A DNA stretch of 64,000 nucleotides. It comes from Vibrio maritimus. Lineage in GTDB: Bacteria; Pseudomonadota; Gammaproteobacteria; Enterobacterales; Vibrionaceae. The stretch spans positions 2,790,001 through 2,854,000 of the forward strand of contig NZ_CP090438.1 of assembly GCF_021441885.1 (NCBI RefSeq). Direction: 5' to 3'. A program made the position numbers and the translations under genes. A model generated the notes under the pieces. The model saw only the letters and a list, made by a program, of their open reading frames with translations, had not been told where the DNA came from and ran no database searches. Below are positions 43,837 through 52,655 of this stretch, in pieces (the stretch's first letter is position 1; each line of letters begins with the position of its first letter).

Positions 43837-45750
43837 TTATTTTTTCTCGTCTTTTACTTCTTCGAACTCAGCATCAACAACATCGTCGTCTTGCTTAGGT
43901 TGTTCGCCAGCTTCAGCGCCAGCACCTTGTGCTTGAGCTTGCTGCTGTGCGATTTCCATTAGCTTCTGAGCCGCTGCCATTAGCGCTTGAACTTTCGCGT
44001 CGATCGCTTCTTTGTCTTCACCTTTGCGAGCTTCTTCTAGCTCAGTGATTGCAGCTTCGATCTTCTCTTTCTCTTCTGCAGGTAGCGCTTCACCAGCTTC
44101 TTCTACTTGCTTACGAGTACCGTGAATCATTTGGTCTGCTTGGTTACGTGCAGTTGCTAGCTCTTCGAACTTCTTGTCCGCTTCTTTGTTAGCTTCTGCT
44201 TCTTGAACCATTTTCTCGATGTCTTCATCGCTCAGACCGCCAGACGCTTGGATAGTGATCTTCTGCTCTTTACCTGTCGACTTGTCTTTCGCAGATACGT
44301 GTAGGATACCGTCCGCATCTAGGTCGAAAGTCACTTCGATTTGAGGCATACCACGAGGTGCAGCTTGAATGCCTTCTAGGTTGAATTGACCTAGAGACTT
44401 GTTGTACATCGCTTGCTTACGCTCACCTTGAAGAACGTGGATAGTTACCGCGTTCTGGTTGTCTTCTGCTGTAGAGAAAACTTGGTTCGCTTTCGTTGGG
44501 ATAGTGGTGTTCTTCTCAACTAGCTTAGTCATTACGCCGCCCATAGTCTCGATACCTAGAGACAGAGGAGTAACGTCTAGTAGAAGTACGTCTTTCACAT
44601 CACCCGCTAGTACACCACCTTGAACTGCAGCACCCATTGCAACTGCTTCGTCTGGGTTCACGTCACGGCGAGCTTCTTTACCGAAGAACTCAGCCACTTT
44701 CGCTTGAACCATAGGCATACGAGTTTGACCACCAACTAGGATTACGTCGTTGATGTCGCTTACTGATAGGTCTGCATCTGCTAGAGCAACTTTTAGTGGC
44801 TCAAGAGAACGTTGTACTAGGTCTTCAACTAGAGATTCTAGTTTCGCACGAGTCACTTTTACGTTCATGTGCTTAGGACCAGTTGCATCTGCAGTCACGT
44901 AAGGTAGGTTTACGTCAGTTTGAGAAGTAGAAGAAAGCTCGATCTTCGCTTTTTCTGCTGCTTCTTTAACACGCTGCATTGCTAGTGGATCGTTCTTAAG
45001 ATCGATGCCTTGCTCTTTCTTGAACTCTTCAACTAGGTAGTTGATCATGCGGTTATCGAAGTCTTCACCACCAAGGTGCGTGTCACCGTTAGTTGCTAGA
45101 ACTTCAAAAGTTTTCTCGCCTTCAACTTCGTCAATCTCGATGATAGAGATATCGAATGTACCACCACCAAGGTCGTAAACTGCGATAGTGCGGTCGCCGC
45201 CTTTCTTGTCTAGACCGTAAGCAAGTGCTGCTGCTGTTGGTTCGTTGATGATACGTTTAACTTCTAGACCTGCGATACGACCAGCATCTTTAGTTGCTTG
45301 ACGCTGCGCATCGTTAAAGTAAGCAGGAACTGTGATAACTGCACCAGTTACTTCCTCTCCTAGGAAGTCTTCAGCAGTTTTCTTCATCTTCTTAAGTACT
45401 TCAGCAGATACTTGAGGAGCAGCCATTTGTTGGCCTTTCGCTTCTACCCATGCATCACCGTTGTCAGCCTTAACGATTTTGTAAGGCATGATTTCGATAT
45501 CGCGCTGAACTTCTTCGTCTTCAAAACGACGACCGATAAGACGCTTAATAGCAAATAGCGTGTTCTCTGGGTTTGTAACTGCTTGACGTTTCGCAGGTTG
45601 ACCTACTAGCGTTTCGCCGTCTGTGTATGCGATAACCGATGCGGTTGTACGCTCACCTTCAGCATTTTCGATTACGCGTGGTTTGTCGCCGTCTAGAACA
45701 GCAACACAAGAGTTAGTAGTACCTAAGTCAATACCAATGATTTTACCCAT
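43837..45750 (-). CDS. dnaK: Chaperone protein DnaK (Hsp70)
   Basis: ATP-dependent Hsp70. The start MGKIIGIDLGTTNSCVAV at 45750 gives 637 residues. The nucleotide-binding domain carries VYDLGGGTFDISI and NEPTAAALAYGLD, and the substrate-binding domain (from about residue 390) ends in a Gln/Ala/Gly-rich tail and DAEFEEVKDEKK. An open frame continues 44 codons upstream, but it overlaps a sigma-32 promoter, so it is not coding. Heat-shock control is therefore likely. Downstream is dnaJ. Confidence 0.98.
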   Translation of the reverse strand: MGKIIGIDLGTTNSCVAVLDGDKPRVIENAEGERTTASVIAYTDGETLVGQPAKRQAVTNPENTLFAIKRLIGRRFEDEEVQRDIEIMPYKIVKADNGDAWVEAKGQQMAAPQVSAEVLKKMKKTAEDFLGEEVTGAVITVPAYFNDAQRQATKDAGRIAGLEVKRIINEPTAAALAYGLDKKGGDRTIAVYDLGGGTFDISIIEIDEVEGEKTFEVLATNGDTHLGGEDFDNRMINYLVEEFKKEQGIDLKNDPLAMQRVKEAAEKAKIELSSTSQTDVNLPYVTADATGPKHMNVKVTRAKLESLVEDLVQRSLEPLKVALADADLSVSDINDVILVGGQTRMPMVQAKVAEFFGKEARRDVNPDEAVAMGAAVQGGVLAGDVKDVLLLDVTPLSLGIETMGGVMTKLVEKNTTIPTKANQVFSTAEDNQNAVTIHVLQGERKQAMYNKSLGQFNLEGIQAAPRGMPQIEVTFDLDADGILHVSAKDKSTGKEQKITIQASGGLSDEDIEKMVQEAEANKEADKKFEELATARNQADQMIHGTRKQVEEAGEALPAEEKEKIEAAITELEEARKGEDKEAIDAKVQALMAAAQKLMEIAQQQAQAQGAGAEAGEQPKQDDDVVDAEFEEVKDEKK

Positions 45751-45854
45751 CAGGCTATCTCCGAATAATTCTATTGTTTCGTTTGCTGCCTCAGTGTGAG
45801 GCTGAGAGCCGACAATTTGCCCGCTCGCAATAGGTTTGTTTTCTGTATGACCCT

Positions 45855-45883
45855 TAGATAAGGGCGTCAAAATGCTTTTCAAG
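45855..45883 (-). promoter_or_regulatory. Sigma-32 (RpoH) promoter of dnaK
   Basis: On the minus strand: CTTGAAA (45883-45877), a 12-base spacer, then CCCTTATCTA (45864-45855), against the consensus CTTGAAA-N11-16-CCCCATNTA. It lies about 105 bases upstream of the dnaK start. Confidence 0.85.
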
Positions 45884-45980
45884 GGAAAAAGTGAAAAAAT
45901 TTTAAGTTTTTTCTTCTCCGATGAGGCATCACCGCCTACCTTGGACGTTATTCAACCTACGCCAAGTGTTTGAGAAATAA

Positions 45981-46009
45981 AAAAGCGGAGCCAAATGGGC
46001 TCCGCTTTT
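45981..46009 (-). terminator. Terminator of the DAACS symporter gene
   Basis: AAAAGCGGAGCC pairs with GGCTCCGCTTTT around AAATG/CATTT, with T/A runs on both sides. Confidence 0.9.
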
Positions 46010-46034
46010 CTTCTCTAATGATTTTTTTTGGCGA

Positions 46035-47315
46035 TTAAGCACGACTCTCAGCGAGTGTCGCTTCGCTCTCTTGAGCTTCTGGCGCACCAAGCTCGCCTTC
46101 GCTACCCGCTACAATCGTGTTCACGGCGGTATCACCTACTACGTTAGAGCTTGTACAGAACATATCGTTAATACGGTCAACGGCAGCAACAATCGCCAAA
46201 CCCTCTGGTGGCAAACCTAGTTGGTGAAGGATAACACCAATCATCACAACACCGCCGCCTGGGACGCCACCAGCACCGATAGAAAGAAGCAATACTGTAA
46301 AGCCTAGAGTAAACAGATCGCCCATTTGGATTGGCTGACCAAAGGCATTGGCAATGAAAATCGTCGCGATAGCGATGTAGATAGAAGCACCTGCCATGTT
46401 CATGGTCGCGCCCAGTGGAACACCAAAACCTGCTACAGATTTAGAGACACCAATCTTGTCTGTCAGAGTGCGCATAGTTACAGGAATCGTCGCGTTAGAG
46501 CTTGCTGTTGATAGTGAGAACAGCACCTGCTCACGAGTCGCGCGAATAAACTGCGCTGGCGTCATCTTAGTTGTTGCGCCGACCATGATTGGGTACACAA
46601 CGAAGATCCATAGCACAAGGATACCAACCACCAAGGCAACGTAGCCAGCTACGGATGCCAATGTATTAGCATTTAGCGTTGCGCCAAGCTGAATCATAAG
46701 TGCAAATACACCGTACGGAGCTAGGCTCATGACAAGACCGATTAGCTTCATCATCACGTCGTTAGCGACTTTGAATGCATTGATTGCCGGACCACCTTTC
46801 TTATCCAGGGCTTGGATCGCCAGACCTGTTAGGATCGCCATAAAGATAATTTGTAGCATGTCGCCATTTGCAAACGCTTGAATTGGGTTGCTTGGGACAA
46901 TGTTCGTGATCATCGAGAAGATGTCTGGCGTCGTTGTAGAGGTGATCTCCACCGCTTCGGCAACTGTGCCGCCTAAGTTAGCACCGGCACCTGGCTGTAC
47001 AATCATACCAATCGCAAGAGCAAAGGTGATCGCAATAACGGTGTTAAGAATATAAAGCGCAAAAGTTTTGCCGCCAAGGCGACCGAAAGAGTTGATGTCT
47101 TTAAGTTCTACAATACCGCACACGATAGATACGTAGACCAGCGGTACAACTAAAAGCTTGATAAGTGAGACGAACATGCCGCCAACGCCTTCTGCCAAAC
47201 CTAATAGGTATTGGTCAAAAATGCTAACACCCGCGAACAAGTATTGAATCGCCGTACCAATTAAAAGGCCAGCAAATAGACCTATAAAGATCTTTTGGGA
47301 TAGTGATTTATTCAT
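46035..47315 (-). CDS. Dicarboxylate/amino acid:cation symporter (DAACS family)
   Basis: Inner-membrane Na+ or H+ coupled carrier of the SLC1/GltP/DctA family, 426 residues. The re-entrant HP1 loop is SLSTASSNATIPVTM (serine-rich motif), TM7 has GATMNMAGASIYI (NMDG-like), HP2 is SIGAGGVPGGGVVM, and TM8 has AVDRINDMFCTSSNVVGD. The replacement of the usual NMDGT by NMAGA and the DRINDM motif resemble the aspartate/glutamate or tripartite-type vibrio homologues. Exact substrate not readable. It stands alone between dnaK and grpE. Confidence 0.9.
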   Translation of the reverse strand: MNKSLSQKIFIGLFAGLLIGTAIQYLFAGVSIFDQYLLGLAEGVGGMFVSLIKLLVVPLVYVSIVCGIVELKDINSFGRLGGKTFALYILNTVIAITFALAIGMIVQPGAGANLGGTVAEAVEITSTTTPDIFSMITNIVPSNPIQAFANGDMLQIIFMAILTGLAIQALDKKGGPAINAFKVANDVMMKLIGLVMSLAPYGVFALMIQLGATLNANTLASVAGYVALVVGILVLWIFVVYPIMVGATTKMTPAQFIRATREQVLFSLSTASSNATIPVTMRTLTDKIGVSKSVAGFGVPLGATMNMAGASIYIAIATIFIANAFGQPIQMGDLFTLGFTVLLLSIGAGGVPGGGVVMIGVILHQLGLPPEGLAIVAAVDRINDMFCTSSNVVGDTAVNTIVAGSEGELGAPEAQESEATLAESRA

Positions 47316-47504
47316 TCATAAACTCCAGAATGTTGTGTTTAGTCCCTGCATTTTTATAGTTATTTGCTTTCTTATTTATAGAAAGCTCAGGGGATATTAC
47401 AGATCTAAAGCCAGAATGAAAGCATAAATTTTACATTTCGTTATCCAAATTTTAAAGTTTATAACTCTGTTTTTATCTGCAAAACCAGATTATTAAACCA
47501 AAAA

Positions 47505-47530
47505 AAATGAAGCCCATAAGGCTTCATTTT
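47505..47530 (-). terminator. Terminator downstream of grpE
   Basis: AAAATGAAGCC pairs with GGCTTCATTTT around CATA, with an A run on the far side reading as T on the minus strand. Confidence 0.85.
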
Positions 47531-47588
47531 ATAGATTTGGGAAAATTGCTGGGATAAACCTCTAGTGTCAACCCCCAGAAACTTTCTG

Positions 47589-48197
47589 TTATTTTGACAC
47601 CATAACCATTGCTGGTCGGATGACGCGTCCGTTGAGTTCATAACCCTTTTGCATAACAAACATGACAGTGTTTGGCTCGTGGTCAGCACTTTCCTGAATA
47701 GACATCGCTTGGTGTTGTTCAGGGTTAAACGCTTCACCTTCTGGGTTGATCTCTTTAAGACCGAACTTAGCGACAACATCAACGAAAGTCTTGTGCGTCA
47801 TTTCAACGCCCTCAACGATCGGTTTAACCACTTCGTTTTCTGCATCAGCCGCTGCGATAGCGCGCTCAAGGTTATCAATCACTGGCAGCAGCTCTTCAGC
47901 AAACTTGTTAAGCGCGTACTTACGAGCTTTATCAATTTCTTGCTCTGTGCGACGACGCATGTTCTCTACGTCAGCTTTCGCGCGAAGAACAGAATCTTGC
48001 TGCTCTTTTACTTTCGCTTCACTAGATAGCAGGGCTGCTTCTAGCTGAGCAATTTTAGCTTCTTGAATGTCTTGCTCGGATTCTTCGTTCCATTCCACGT
48101 CAGCGTCAGAACCAACCACTTCTGCATCTTCCTGTTTTGCTTCCGCTTCTTGGGTGTTTAGCTCTTCTTGATTTACCTTGTTTTCTTCGTTGCTCAT
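47589..48197 (-). CDS. grpE: Nucleotide exchange factor GrpE
   Basis: Releases ADP from DnaK and acts as a thermosensor. The acidic, Glu/Gln-rich N-terminus (residues 1-45) is disordered. A long coiled-coil helix covers about 50-110 (RAKADVENMRRRTEQEIDKA). The C-terminal beta domain contains EGEAFNPEQHQAMS and VMQKGYELNGRVIRPAMV, which is diagnostic. It is 202 residues long. A sigma-32 promoter lies upstream, in the gap shared with the divergent nadK. Confidence 0.97.
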   Translation of the reverse strand: MSNEENKVNQEELNTQEAEAKQEDAEVVGSDADVEWNEESEQDIQEAKIAQLEAALLSSEAKVKEQQDSVLRAKADVENMRRRTEQEIDKARKYALNKFAEELLPVIDNLERAIAAADAENEVVKPIVEGVEMTHKTFVDVVAKFGLKEINPEGEAFNPEQHQAMSIQESADHEPNTVMFVMQKGYELNGRVIRPAMVMVSK

Positions 48198-48303
48198 GGT
48201 CTCTCCGGAATACTCGATTCAAGGCAATGCATAATACGACTCACCCACAATTCTTAGGAACAAAATCGCACCAAACACTGCATATATACATACTTTGGGT
48301 ATA

Positions 48304-48331
48304 TTATGGGGATGAAGATTTGTGATTCAAG
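48304..48331 (-). promoter_or_regulatory. Sigma-32 (RpoH) promoter of grpE
   Basis: On the minus strand: CTTGAA (48331-48326), 14 bases, then CCCCATAAT (48311-48303), a near-perfect heat-shock promoter about 105 bases upstream of grpE. It overlaps the leader of the divergent nadK. Confidence 0.88.
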
Positions 48332-48352
48332 CACTAATAGTTTGGAAGTGAT

Positions 48353-49237
48353 ATGAAAAAACCTTTTGAGGTGATCGCCATCATAGGCAAACCTCGAGCC
48401 CAACAAGCCATTCAAACCCATAAAGAGTTGTTTCAATGGCTAACCTCTAAAGGCTATAAGGTCTTGGTGGATGACAGATTAATCGACATTCTGGTCGATA
48501 TTCCAAGACAACATTTTTTCAGCCTAGTGCGAATTGGTCGCGAAGCAGATCTCGCTATTGTTGTTGGTGGCGATGGAAACATGCTTGGTGCTGCCAGAGT
48601 ATTATCGCGTTTTGACGTTGCCGTTATAGGCGTTAACCGCGGCAACCTCGGCTTCCTAACGGATCTTAACCCTGAAGGATTTGAGACGGCGTTAGAAGCG
48701 GTACTTCAGGGTGAATACTTGGAGGAGAAACGCTTCTTGCTCGAAGCAGAGATCCACAGGCACGGTCAAATCAAAAGTCACAACGCCGCCTTAAATGAGG
48801 CAGTTCTCCACCCCGGACAAGTGGCGCACATGATTGAGTTTGAGGTCTATATCGACGACTCCTTTGCTTTCAGCTTGCGCTCTGATGGCCTGATCGTATC
48901 AACACCAACAGGGTCTACCGCGTATTCCCTCTCAGGTGGTGGTCCAATCCTATCTTCTCAGCTCAATGCCATCTCTTTGGTGCCTATGTTCCCACATACG
49001 CTATCGAGCCGCCCGCTTGTAGTTGATGGAAATTGTCGCATAAAGCTCGTTGTCTCTCCTGACAACCGAGGAACGCAAGAGGTGAGCTGTGATGGACAAA
49101 TCTCGCTGCCCGTCTCTCCTGGTGACGAAATTCACATCTATCAGAGCCCAAACATACTCAAGCTCATCCATCCTAAGGACTATAGCTACTACCATGTTCT
49201 CAGGAACAAGCTCGGTTGGTCTAGTAAACTTTTTTAG
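48353..49237 (+). CDS. nadK: NAD kinase
   Basis: Phosphorylates NAD to NADP. The ATP/phosphate motif GGDGNMLGAAR lies near residues 72-82, GVNRGNLGFLTD near 93-104, and SDGLIVSTPTGSTAYSLSGGGP near 177-198. It is 294 residues (E. coli 292). It is divergent from grpE and upstream of recN, the conserved grpE-nadK-recN-bamE order, and it is followed by a terminator. Confidence 0.98.
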   Translation: MKKPFEVIAIIGKPRAQQAIQTHKELFQWLTSKGYKVLVDDRLIDILVDIPRQHFFSLVRIGREADLAIVVGGDGNMLGAARVLSRFDVAVIGVNRGNLGFLTDLNPEGFETALEAVLQGEYLEEKRFLLEAEIHRHGQIKSHNAALNEAVLHPGQVAHMIEFEVYIDDSFAFSLRSDGLIVSTPTGSTAYSLSGGGPILSSQLNAISLVPMFPHTLSSRPLVVDGNCRIKLVVSPDNRGTQEVSCDGQISLPVSPGDEIHIYQSPNILKLIHPKDYSYYHVLRNKLGWSSKLF

Positions 49238-49252
49238 AACAATTATATAGAT

Positions 49253-49282
49253 AGCCTCAACATCACCGTTGGGGCTTTTTTC
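49253..49282 (+). terminator. nadK terminator
   Basis: AGCCTCAA pairs with TTGGGGCT (one G-T) around CATCACCG, followed by TTTTTTCTTCTT. Confidence 0.88.
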
Positions 49283-49359
49283 TTCTTCTCGACGTCCTTT
49301 TTGCTCAAAAAACTTACAACAGTGCGTCGTGTCACATAAAAATTTACCTGTACAACTTT

Positions 49360-49375
49360 ACTGTATAAAGAAACA
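49360..49375. promoter_or_regulatory. LexA (SOS) box 1 upstream of recN
   Basis: CTGTATAAAGAAACAG fits CTGT-N8-ACAG exactly, about 50 bases upstream of the recN start. A weaker overlapping match, CTGTACAACTTTACTG, lies at 49347-49362. Confidence 0.88.
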
Positions 49376-49382
49376 GTATATA

Positions 49383-49398
49383 CTGAATTTACATACAG
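49383..49398. promoter_or_regulatory. LexA (SOS) box 2 upstream of recN
   Basis: CTGAATTTACATACAG, one mismatch from CTGT-N8-ACAG, is 22 bases after box 1. Multiple LexA sites are also known at E. coli recN. Confidence 0.75.
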
Positions 49399-49425
49399 TA
49401 ATGTTCATTTAAACAGGTAATTAAA

Positions 49426-51090
49426 ATGCTGTCTCATCTAAGTGTTAATAATTTTGCTATCGTAAAATCGCTGCAGTTAGAACTTTGTACAGGTATGACA
49501 ACCATCACTGGCGAAACTGGCGCAGGTAAATCCATTGCGATAGATGCTCTCGGTCTTTGTCTTGGTGGCAGAGCGGATGCGGGTGCGGTCCGCGCCGGTG
49601 AAGACAAAACCGAGGTTACCGCTGCATTTGCGATTGAGAATAACCAGCAAGCAACGCGCTGGCTCGAAGACAATGACCTGTTTGATGGCACTGAATGTAT
49701 TTTGCGCCGCACGATTACCAAAGAAGGACGCTCACGCGCCTTTATCAATGGCAGCCCGGTCCCCTTGTCGCAGCTTAAAGCATTGGGACAACTGCTCATC
49801 AATATTCATGGTCAACATGCTCACCATCAGCTGATGAAAAGTGACTACCAGTTGAGTCTGCTCGATCAATACGCTGGACATACGGCACTGCTCAAGCAAG
49901 TCCGCTCCAAATACCAAACTTGGAGAAGCGCCGACATTGCTCTTAATCAGTTAAAAGAAAACAGCGCCAATAACTTAGCTCAGCTTCAGCTTCTTGAATA
50001 TCAAATCAAGGAACTCAATGAACTCGCTATCGGTGAAGAAGAGTTTCCTGAGCTTGAGCAAGAACATAAGCGCCTATCAAACAGCGGTGAGCTTGCCGTT
50101 ACCTGCCAGCAAGCTATCGATATTATTTATGAAGGCGATGAAGTCAACGCACTGGCTATGCTTCAAACGGCGAGTAGTAAACTTTTGCAACTTGCTGAGC
50201 TAGATTCAAGTCTAACGCCGCTACCTAACATGATTGAAGAAGCGATCATTCAAATTGAAGAAGCCAATACTGAGCTTCGAAGCTATTTAGACAAAATTGA
50301 TGTCGATCCTGAGCGCATGGCTTATGTGGAGGAGCGTTTTTCCAAAATCATGTCCCTCGCTCGTAAGCATCATGTCATGCCCGAGGAGCTCTATCAGCAT
50401 CATCAAGATCTGCTGGCACAAATAGACGCTCTTGATTGCTCTGATGAGAAGCTTGCAGAGATGGAACAAGAAGTTACCGCGCACTTTGAAGCCTATGTCA
50501 GAGCCAGTGAAAAGCTCAATAAGTCACGCGGTCGCTATGCAAAAGAGCTTAATAAGCTTATTTCTCAAAGTATGCATGAGCTCAGTATGGAGAAGGCGAA
50601 GTTCGCTATTGATGTCTCCTTCCAGTCTGAGCACCCTTCTCCAACCGGTATGGATAACGTCGTGTTCTTAGTATCGACCAACCCAGGTCAACCGATGCAG
50701 CCGATTGCCAAAGTGGCGTCAGGTGGTGAGCTTTCACGAATATCTCTTGCAATTCAGGTTATTACCGCACAAAAAGTCGATACGCCGAGTCTTATTTTTG
50801 ATGAAGTGGATGTGGGTATCAGCGGCCCTACCGCAGCGGTCGTGGGTAAAATGCTACGCAAGCTTGGTGAGTCGACTCAAGTACTGTGTGTTACCCACCT
50901 ACCACAAGTTGCGGGTCACGGTCATCAGCAATTGTTTGTTACTAAAACTACAAAAGCCAACAAGACAGAGACTAGCATGCTTAACTTGAATGAGCAGGAA
51001 CGCATCAGTGAATTGGCTCGTTTGCTTGGTGGCAGCCAAATCACCGACTCAACATTGGCCAATGCTAAGGAGCTACTGATCGCAGCATGA
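49426..51090 (+). CDS. recN: DNA repair protein RecN
   Basis: SMC-like ATPase that acts early in double-strand break repair. Walker A is GETGAGKS near residues 29-36. Two coiled-coil arms span about 150-370. The C-terminal signature KVASGGELSRISLAIQVI and Walker B LIFDEVDVGISG follow, then CVTHLPQVAGHGHQQ. It is 554 residues long (553 in E. coli). Tandem LexA boxes lie immediately upstream, so SOS induction is expected. Conserved position between nadK and bamE. Confidence 0.98.
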   Translation: MLSHLSVNNFAIVKSLQLELCTGMTTITGETGAGKSIAIDALGLCLGGRADAGAVRAGEDKTEVTAAFAIENNQQATRWLEDNDLFDGTECILRRTITKEGRSRAFINGSPVPLSQLKALGQLLINIHGQHAHHQLMKSDYQLSLLDQYAGHTALLKQVRSKYQTWRSADIALNQLKENSANNLAQLQLLEYQIKELNELAIGEEEFPELEQEHKRLSNSGELAVTCQQAIDIIYEGDEVNALAMLQTASSKLLQLAELDSSLTPLPNMIEEAIIQIEEANTELRSYLDKIDVDPERMAYVEERFSKIMSLARKHHVMPEELYQHHQDLLAQIDALDCSDEKLAEMEQEVTAHFEAYVRASEKLNKSRGRYAKELNKLISQSMHELSMEKAKFAIDVSFQSEHPSPTGMDNVVFLVSTNPGQPMQPIAKVASGGELSRISLAIQVITAQKVDTPSLIFDEVDVGISGPTAAVVGKMLRKLGESTQVLCVTHLPQVAGHGHQQLFVTKTTKANKTETSMLNLNEQERISELARLLGGSQITDSTLANAKELLIAA

Positions 51091-51260
51091 TTACGTTAGG
51101 TGGAGATAGTTCCCTAAACCGGGAAAATTAACCAAGGATTGCTGCTCAACTCATAAAACGAGCGCCAATAGCCCTATCTAGAGCAGACAAGTTTTTACTT
51201 CTGGCTCATCCTTGTTTATTATCTTTGCAGTTTCAAAAATCGACGTTGTAAATTAGAGCT

Positions 51261-51620
51261 ATGCAATTAAAGAAGTGGTTACTTGCATTACCACTAGCAC
51301 TTAGTGTGCTGACAGGATGTTCAGTAATAGAAAAAATCGTTTATCGCATCGACATCAACCAAGGCAACTTCGTTGAGCAAAATGCGGTAGACCAACTGCG
51401 CTATGGCATGACCAAAGAACAAGTTCGCTTTGTTCTAGGCTCACCAATGCTGGTTGAAAATGGTTATCCAAATACGTGGTACTACATTTATCACGCAACC
51501 AAAGGTCACGATGACCCGGTTCAACAAAACCTTATCGTCAACTTTGATGGCAGTGGCACACTCGCAGCGATTTCAGGAGACTATGAGGCAAGCGACAACT
51601 TTTTCGACGCGCTCAACTAA
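51261..51620 (+). CDS. bamE: Outer membrane assembly lipoprotein BamE
   Basis: Small BAM-complex lipoprotein (SmpA) that supports BamA-BamD. The signal peptide MQLKKWLLALPLALSVLTGC ends in a lipobox with Cys20. The mature domain contains IDINQGNFVEQNAVDQLRYG, MTKEQVRFVLGSPM and FNPNTWYY-like NTWYYIYHAT, the SmpA/OmlA fold. It is 119 residues long. Convergent with ratB, with a shared terminator. Confidence 0.96.
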   Translation: MQLKKWLLALPLALSVLTGCSVIEKIVYRIDINQGNFVEQNAVDQLRYGMTKEQVRFVLGSPMLVENGYPNTWYYIYHATKGHDDPVQQNLIVNFDGSGTLAAISGDYEASDNFFDALN

Positions 51621-51633
51621 CCTTATCGGATTC

Positions 51634-51662
51634 AAAAAAGCTCGCCTAGGCGAGCTTTTTTA
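51634..51662. terminator. Bidirectional terminator between bamE and ratB
   Basis: AAAAAAGCTCGCC pairs with GGCGAGCTTTTTT around TA. Strong in both directions. Confidence 0.93.
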
Positions 51663-51684
51663 ATGTTCAGAAAGTAGTAGTTTC

Positions 51685-52050
51685 TTAGCTTGTCTCAGAA
51701 TCTTTCTTCCGAAGCGGAGATGGCTTTCCGCCCGTGACTGGATCGGCTTTGCCTGAGTTCTTCGCCTGTTCTGCACGTTTACGTCTGATCTCTTTAGGGT
51801 CGGCAAGCAATGGACGATAAATCTCGATTCGGTCCTTATCTCTGACCGTCGCATCAAGTTTAACATTTCGACTAAACACACCGACTTTGTTTTCAGACAG
51901 GTCTATCTCTGGGTAAACCGCGAGAACCCCCGACTTTTGAATGATCTCTTCTACCGTCGATTCGTGGTTTACCACCAACTGAAAAACACGCTGCTCTTGA
52001 GGCAATGCATAAACCACCTCAACGTGGATTAGCTGCGAATCAGCACTCAT
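51685..52050 (-). CDS. ratB: RnfH/RatB family ubiquitin-like protein (UPF0125)
   Basis: Ubiquitin-fold small protein of unknown molecular role that is always paired with ratA. The start MSADSQLIHVEVVYALPQ at 52050 overlaps the ratA stop by 11 bases; an upstream ATG adds seven residues. GVFSRNVKLDATVRDKDRIEIYRPLLADPKEIRRKRAEQ is the conserved core (near residues 57-95). The tail is Lys/Ser/Pro-rich. It is 121 residues long. Confidence 0.93.
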   Translation of the reverse strand: MSADSQLIHVEVVYALPQEQRVFQLVVNHESTVEEIIQKSGVLAVYPEIDLSENKVGVFSRNVKLDATVRDKDRIEIYRPLLADPKEIRRKRAEQAKNSGKADPVTGGKPSPLRKKDSETS

Positions 52051-52480
52051 AGGTGTAAACCTCTTTGGCACGCTTGGTAAACGCGTTAACCATATTGCTC
52101 GTTACATCGTGGAAGATCTTTCCAAAAGCGAGTTCAATCATTTTGCTCGAAAACTCAAACTCAAGCTTAAGCTCAACTTTGCAGGCTTGATCATCAAGTG
52201 GAATGAAAGACCAAACGCCCTTAAGCATCTTAAAAGGACCGTCAACCAGCTCCATCAAGATTTCGCTTCCATGCACTAAAGTATTCGCGGTAGTAAATGT
52301 TTTACTGATCCCTGCCTTAGAGACATCAACCGATGCAACCATCGCTGAGTTGGTCGCCTCTAATACTCGAGAACCTGAACAGCCCGGCAAAAAATCAGGA
52401 TAACTGGCGACATCATTGACCAAGTTAAACATTTGATCAGCACTGAACATCACGAGCGCTGAGCGAGTCACTTGTTGCAT
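52040..52480 (-). CDS. ratA: RatA (COQ10/START-like) protein
   Basis: Polyketide-cyclase/START-fold protein. E. coli RatA has been reported as a toxin that blocks 70S assembly, while COQ10 relatives bind ubiquinone, so the physiological role is debated. Here it is 146 residues with LVNDVASYPDFLPGCSGSRVL near residues 21-41 and DGPFKMLKGVWSFIPL near 80-95. It is cotranscribed with ratB and divergent from smpB, the conserved order. Confidence 0.95.
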   Translation of the reverse strand: MQQVTRSALVMFSADQMFNLVNDVASYPDFLPGCSGSRVLEATNSAMVASVDVSKAGISKTFTTANTLVHGSEILMELVDGPFKMLKGVWSFIPLDDQACKVELKLEFEFSSKMIELAFGKIFHDVTSNMVNAFTKRAKEVYTYEC

Positions 52481-52655
52481 AAAAACTCCCCAAACTAAAA
52501 GGTTGCCTCCGATTCTACTGTTAAGCAGCAGTTAGCTCAAGTCGCACGCTCACACCCTACTAGAATAGGGAGGTAACGCAAGCTCACACAAAACAAAACC
52601 TTGGCGAATAAAACCCTTTCCTTAACACAAAAACAAGCCGTATAATGACGCCACT

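Noticed and set aside
45751..45882. A 44-codon N-terminal extension of dnaK in an open frame
   Set aside because: The extension has no similarity to Hsp70 and overlaps the sigma-32 promoter; the conserved start MGKIIGIDLG is at 45750.
47459..47782. 107-codon minus-strand frame over the grpE 3' end
   Set aside because: Different frame to grpE; it runs across the grpE stop and terminator, with random-looking sequence.
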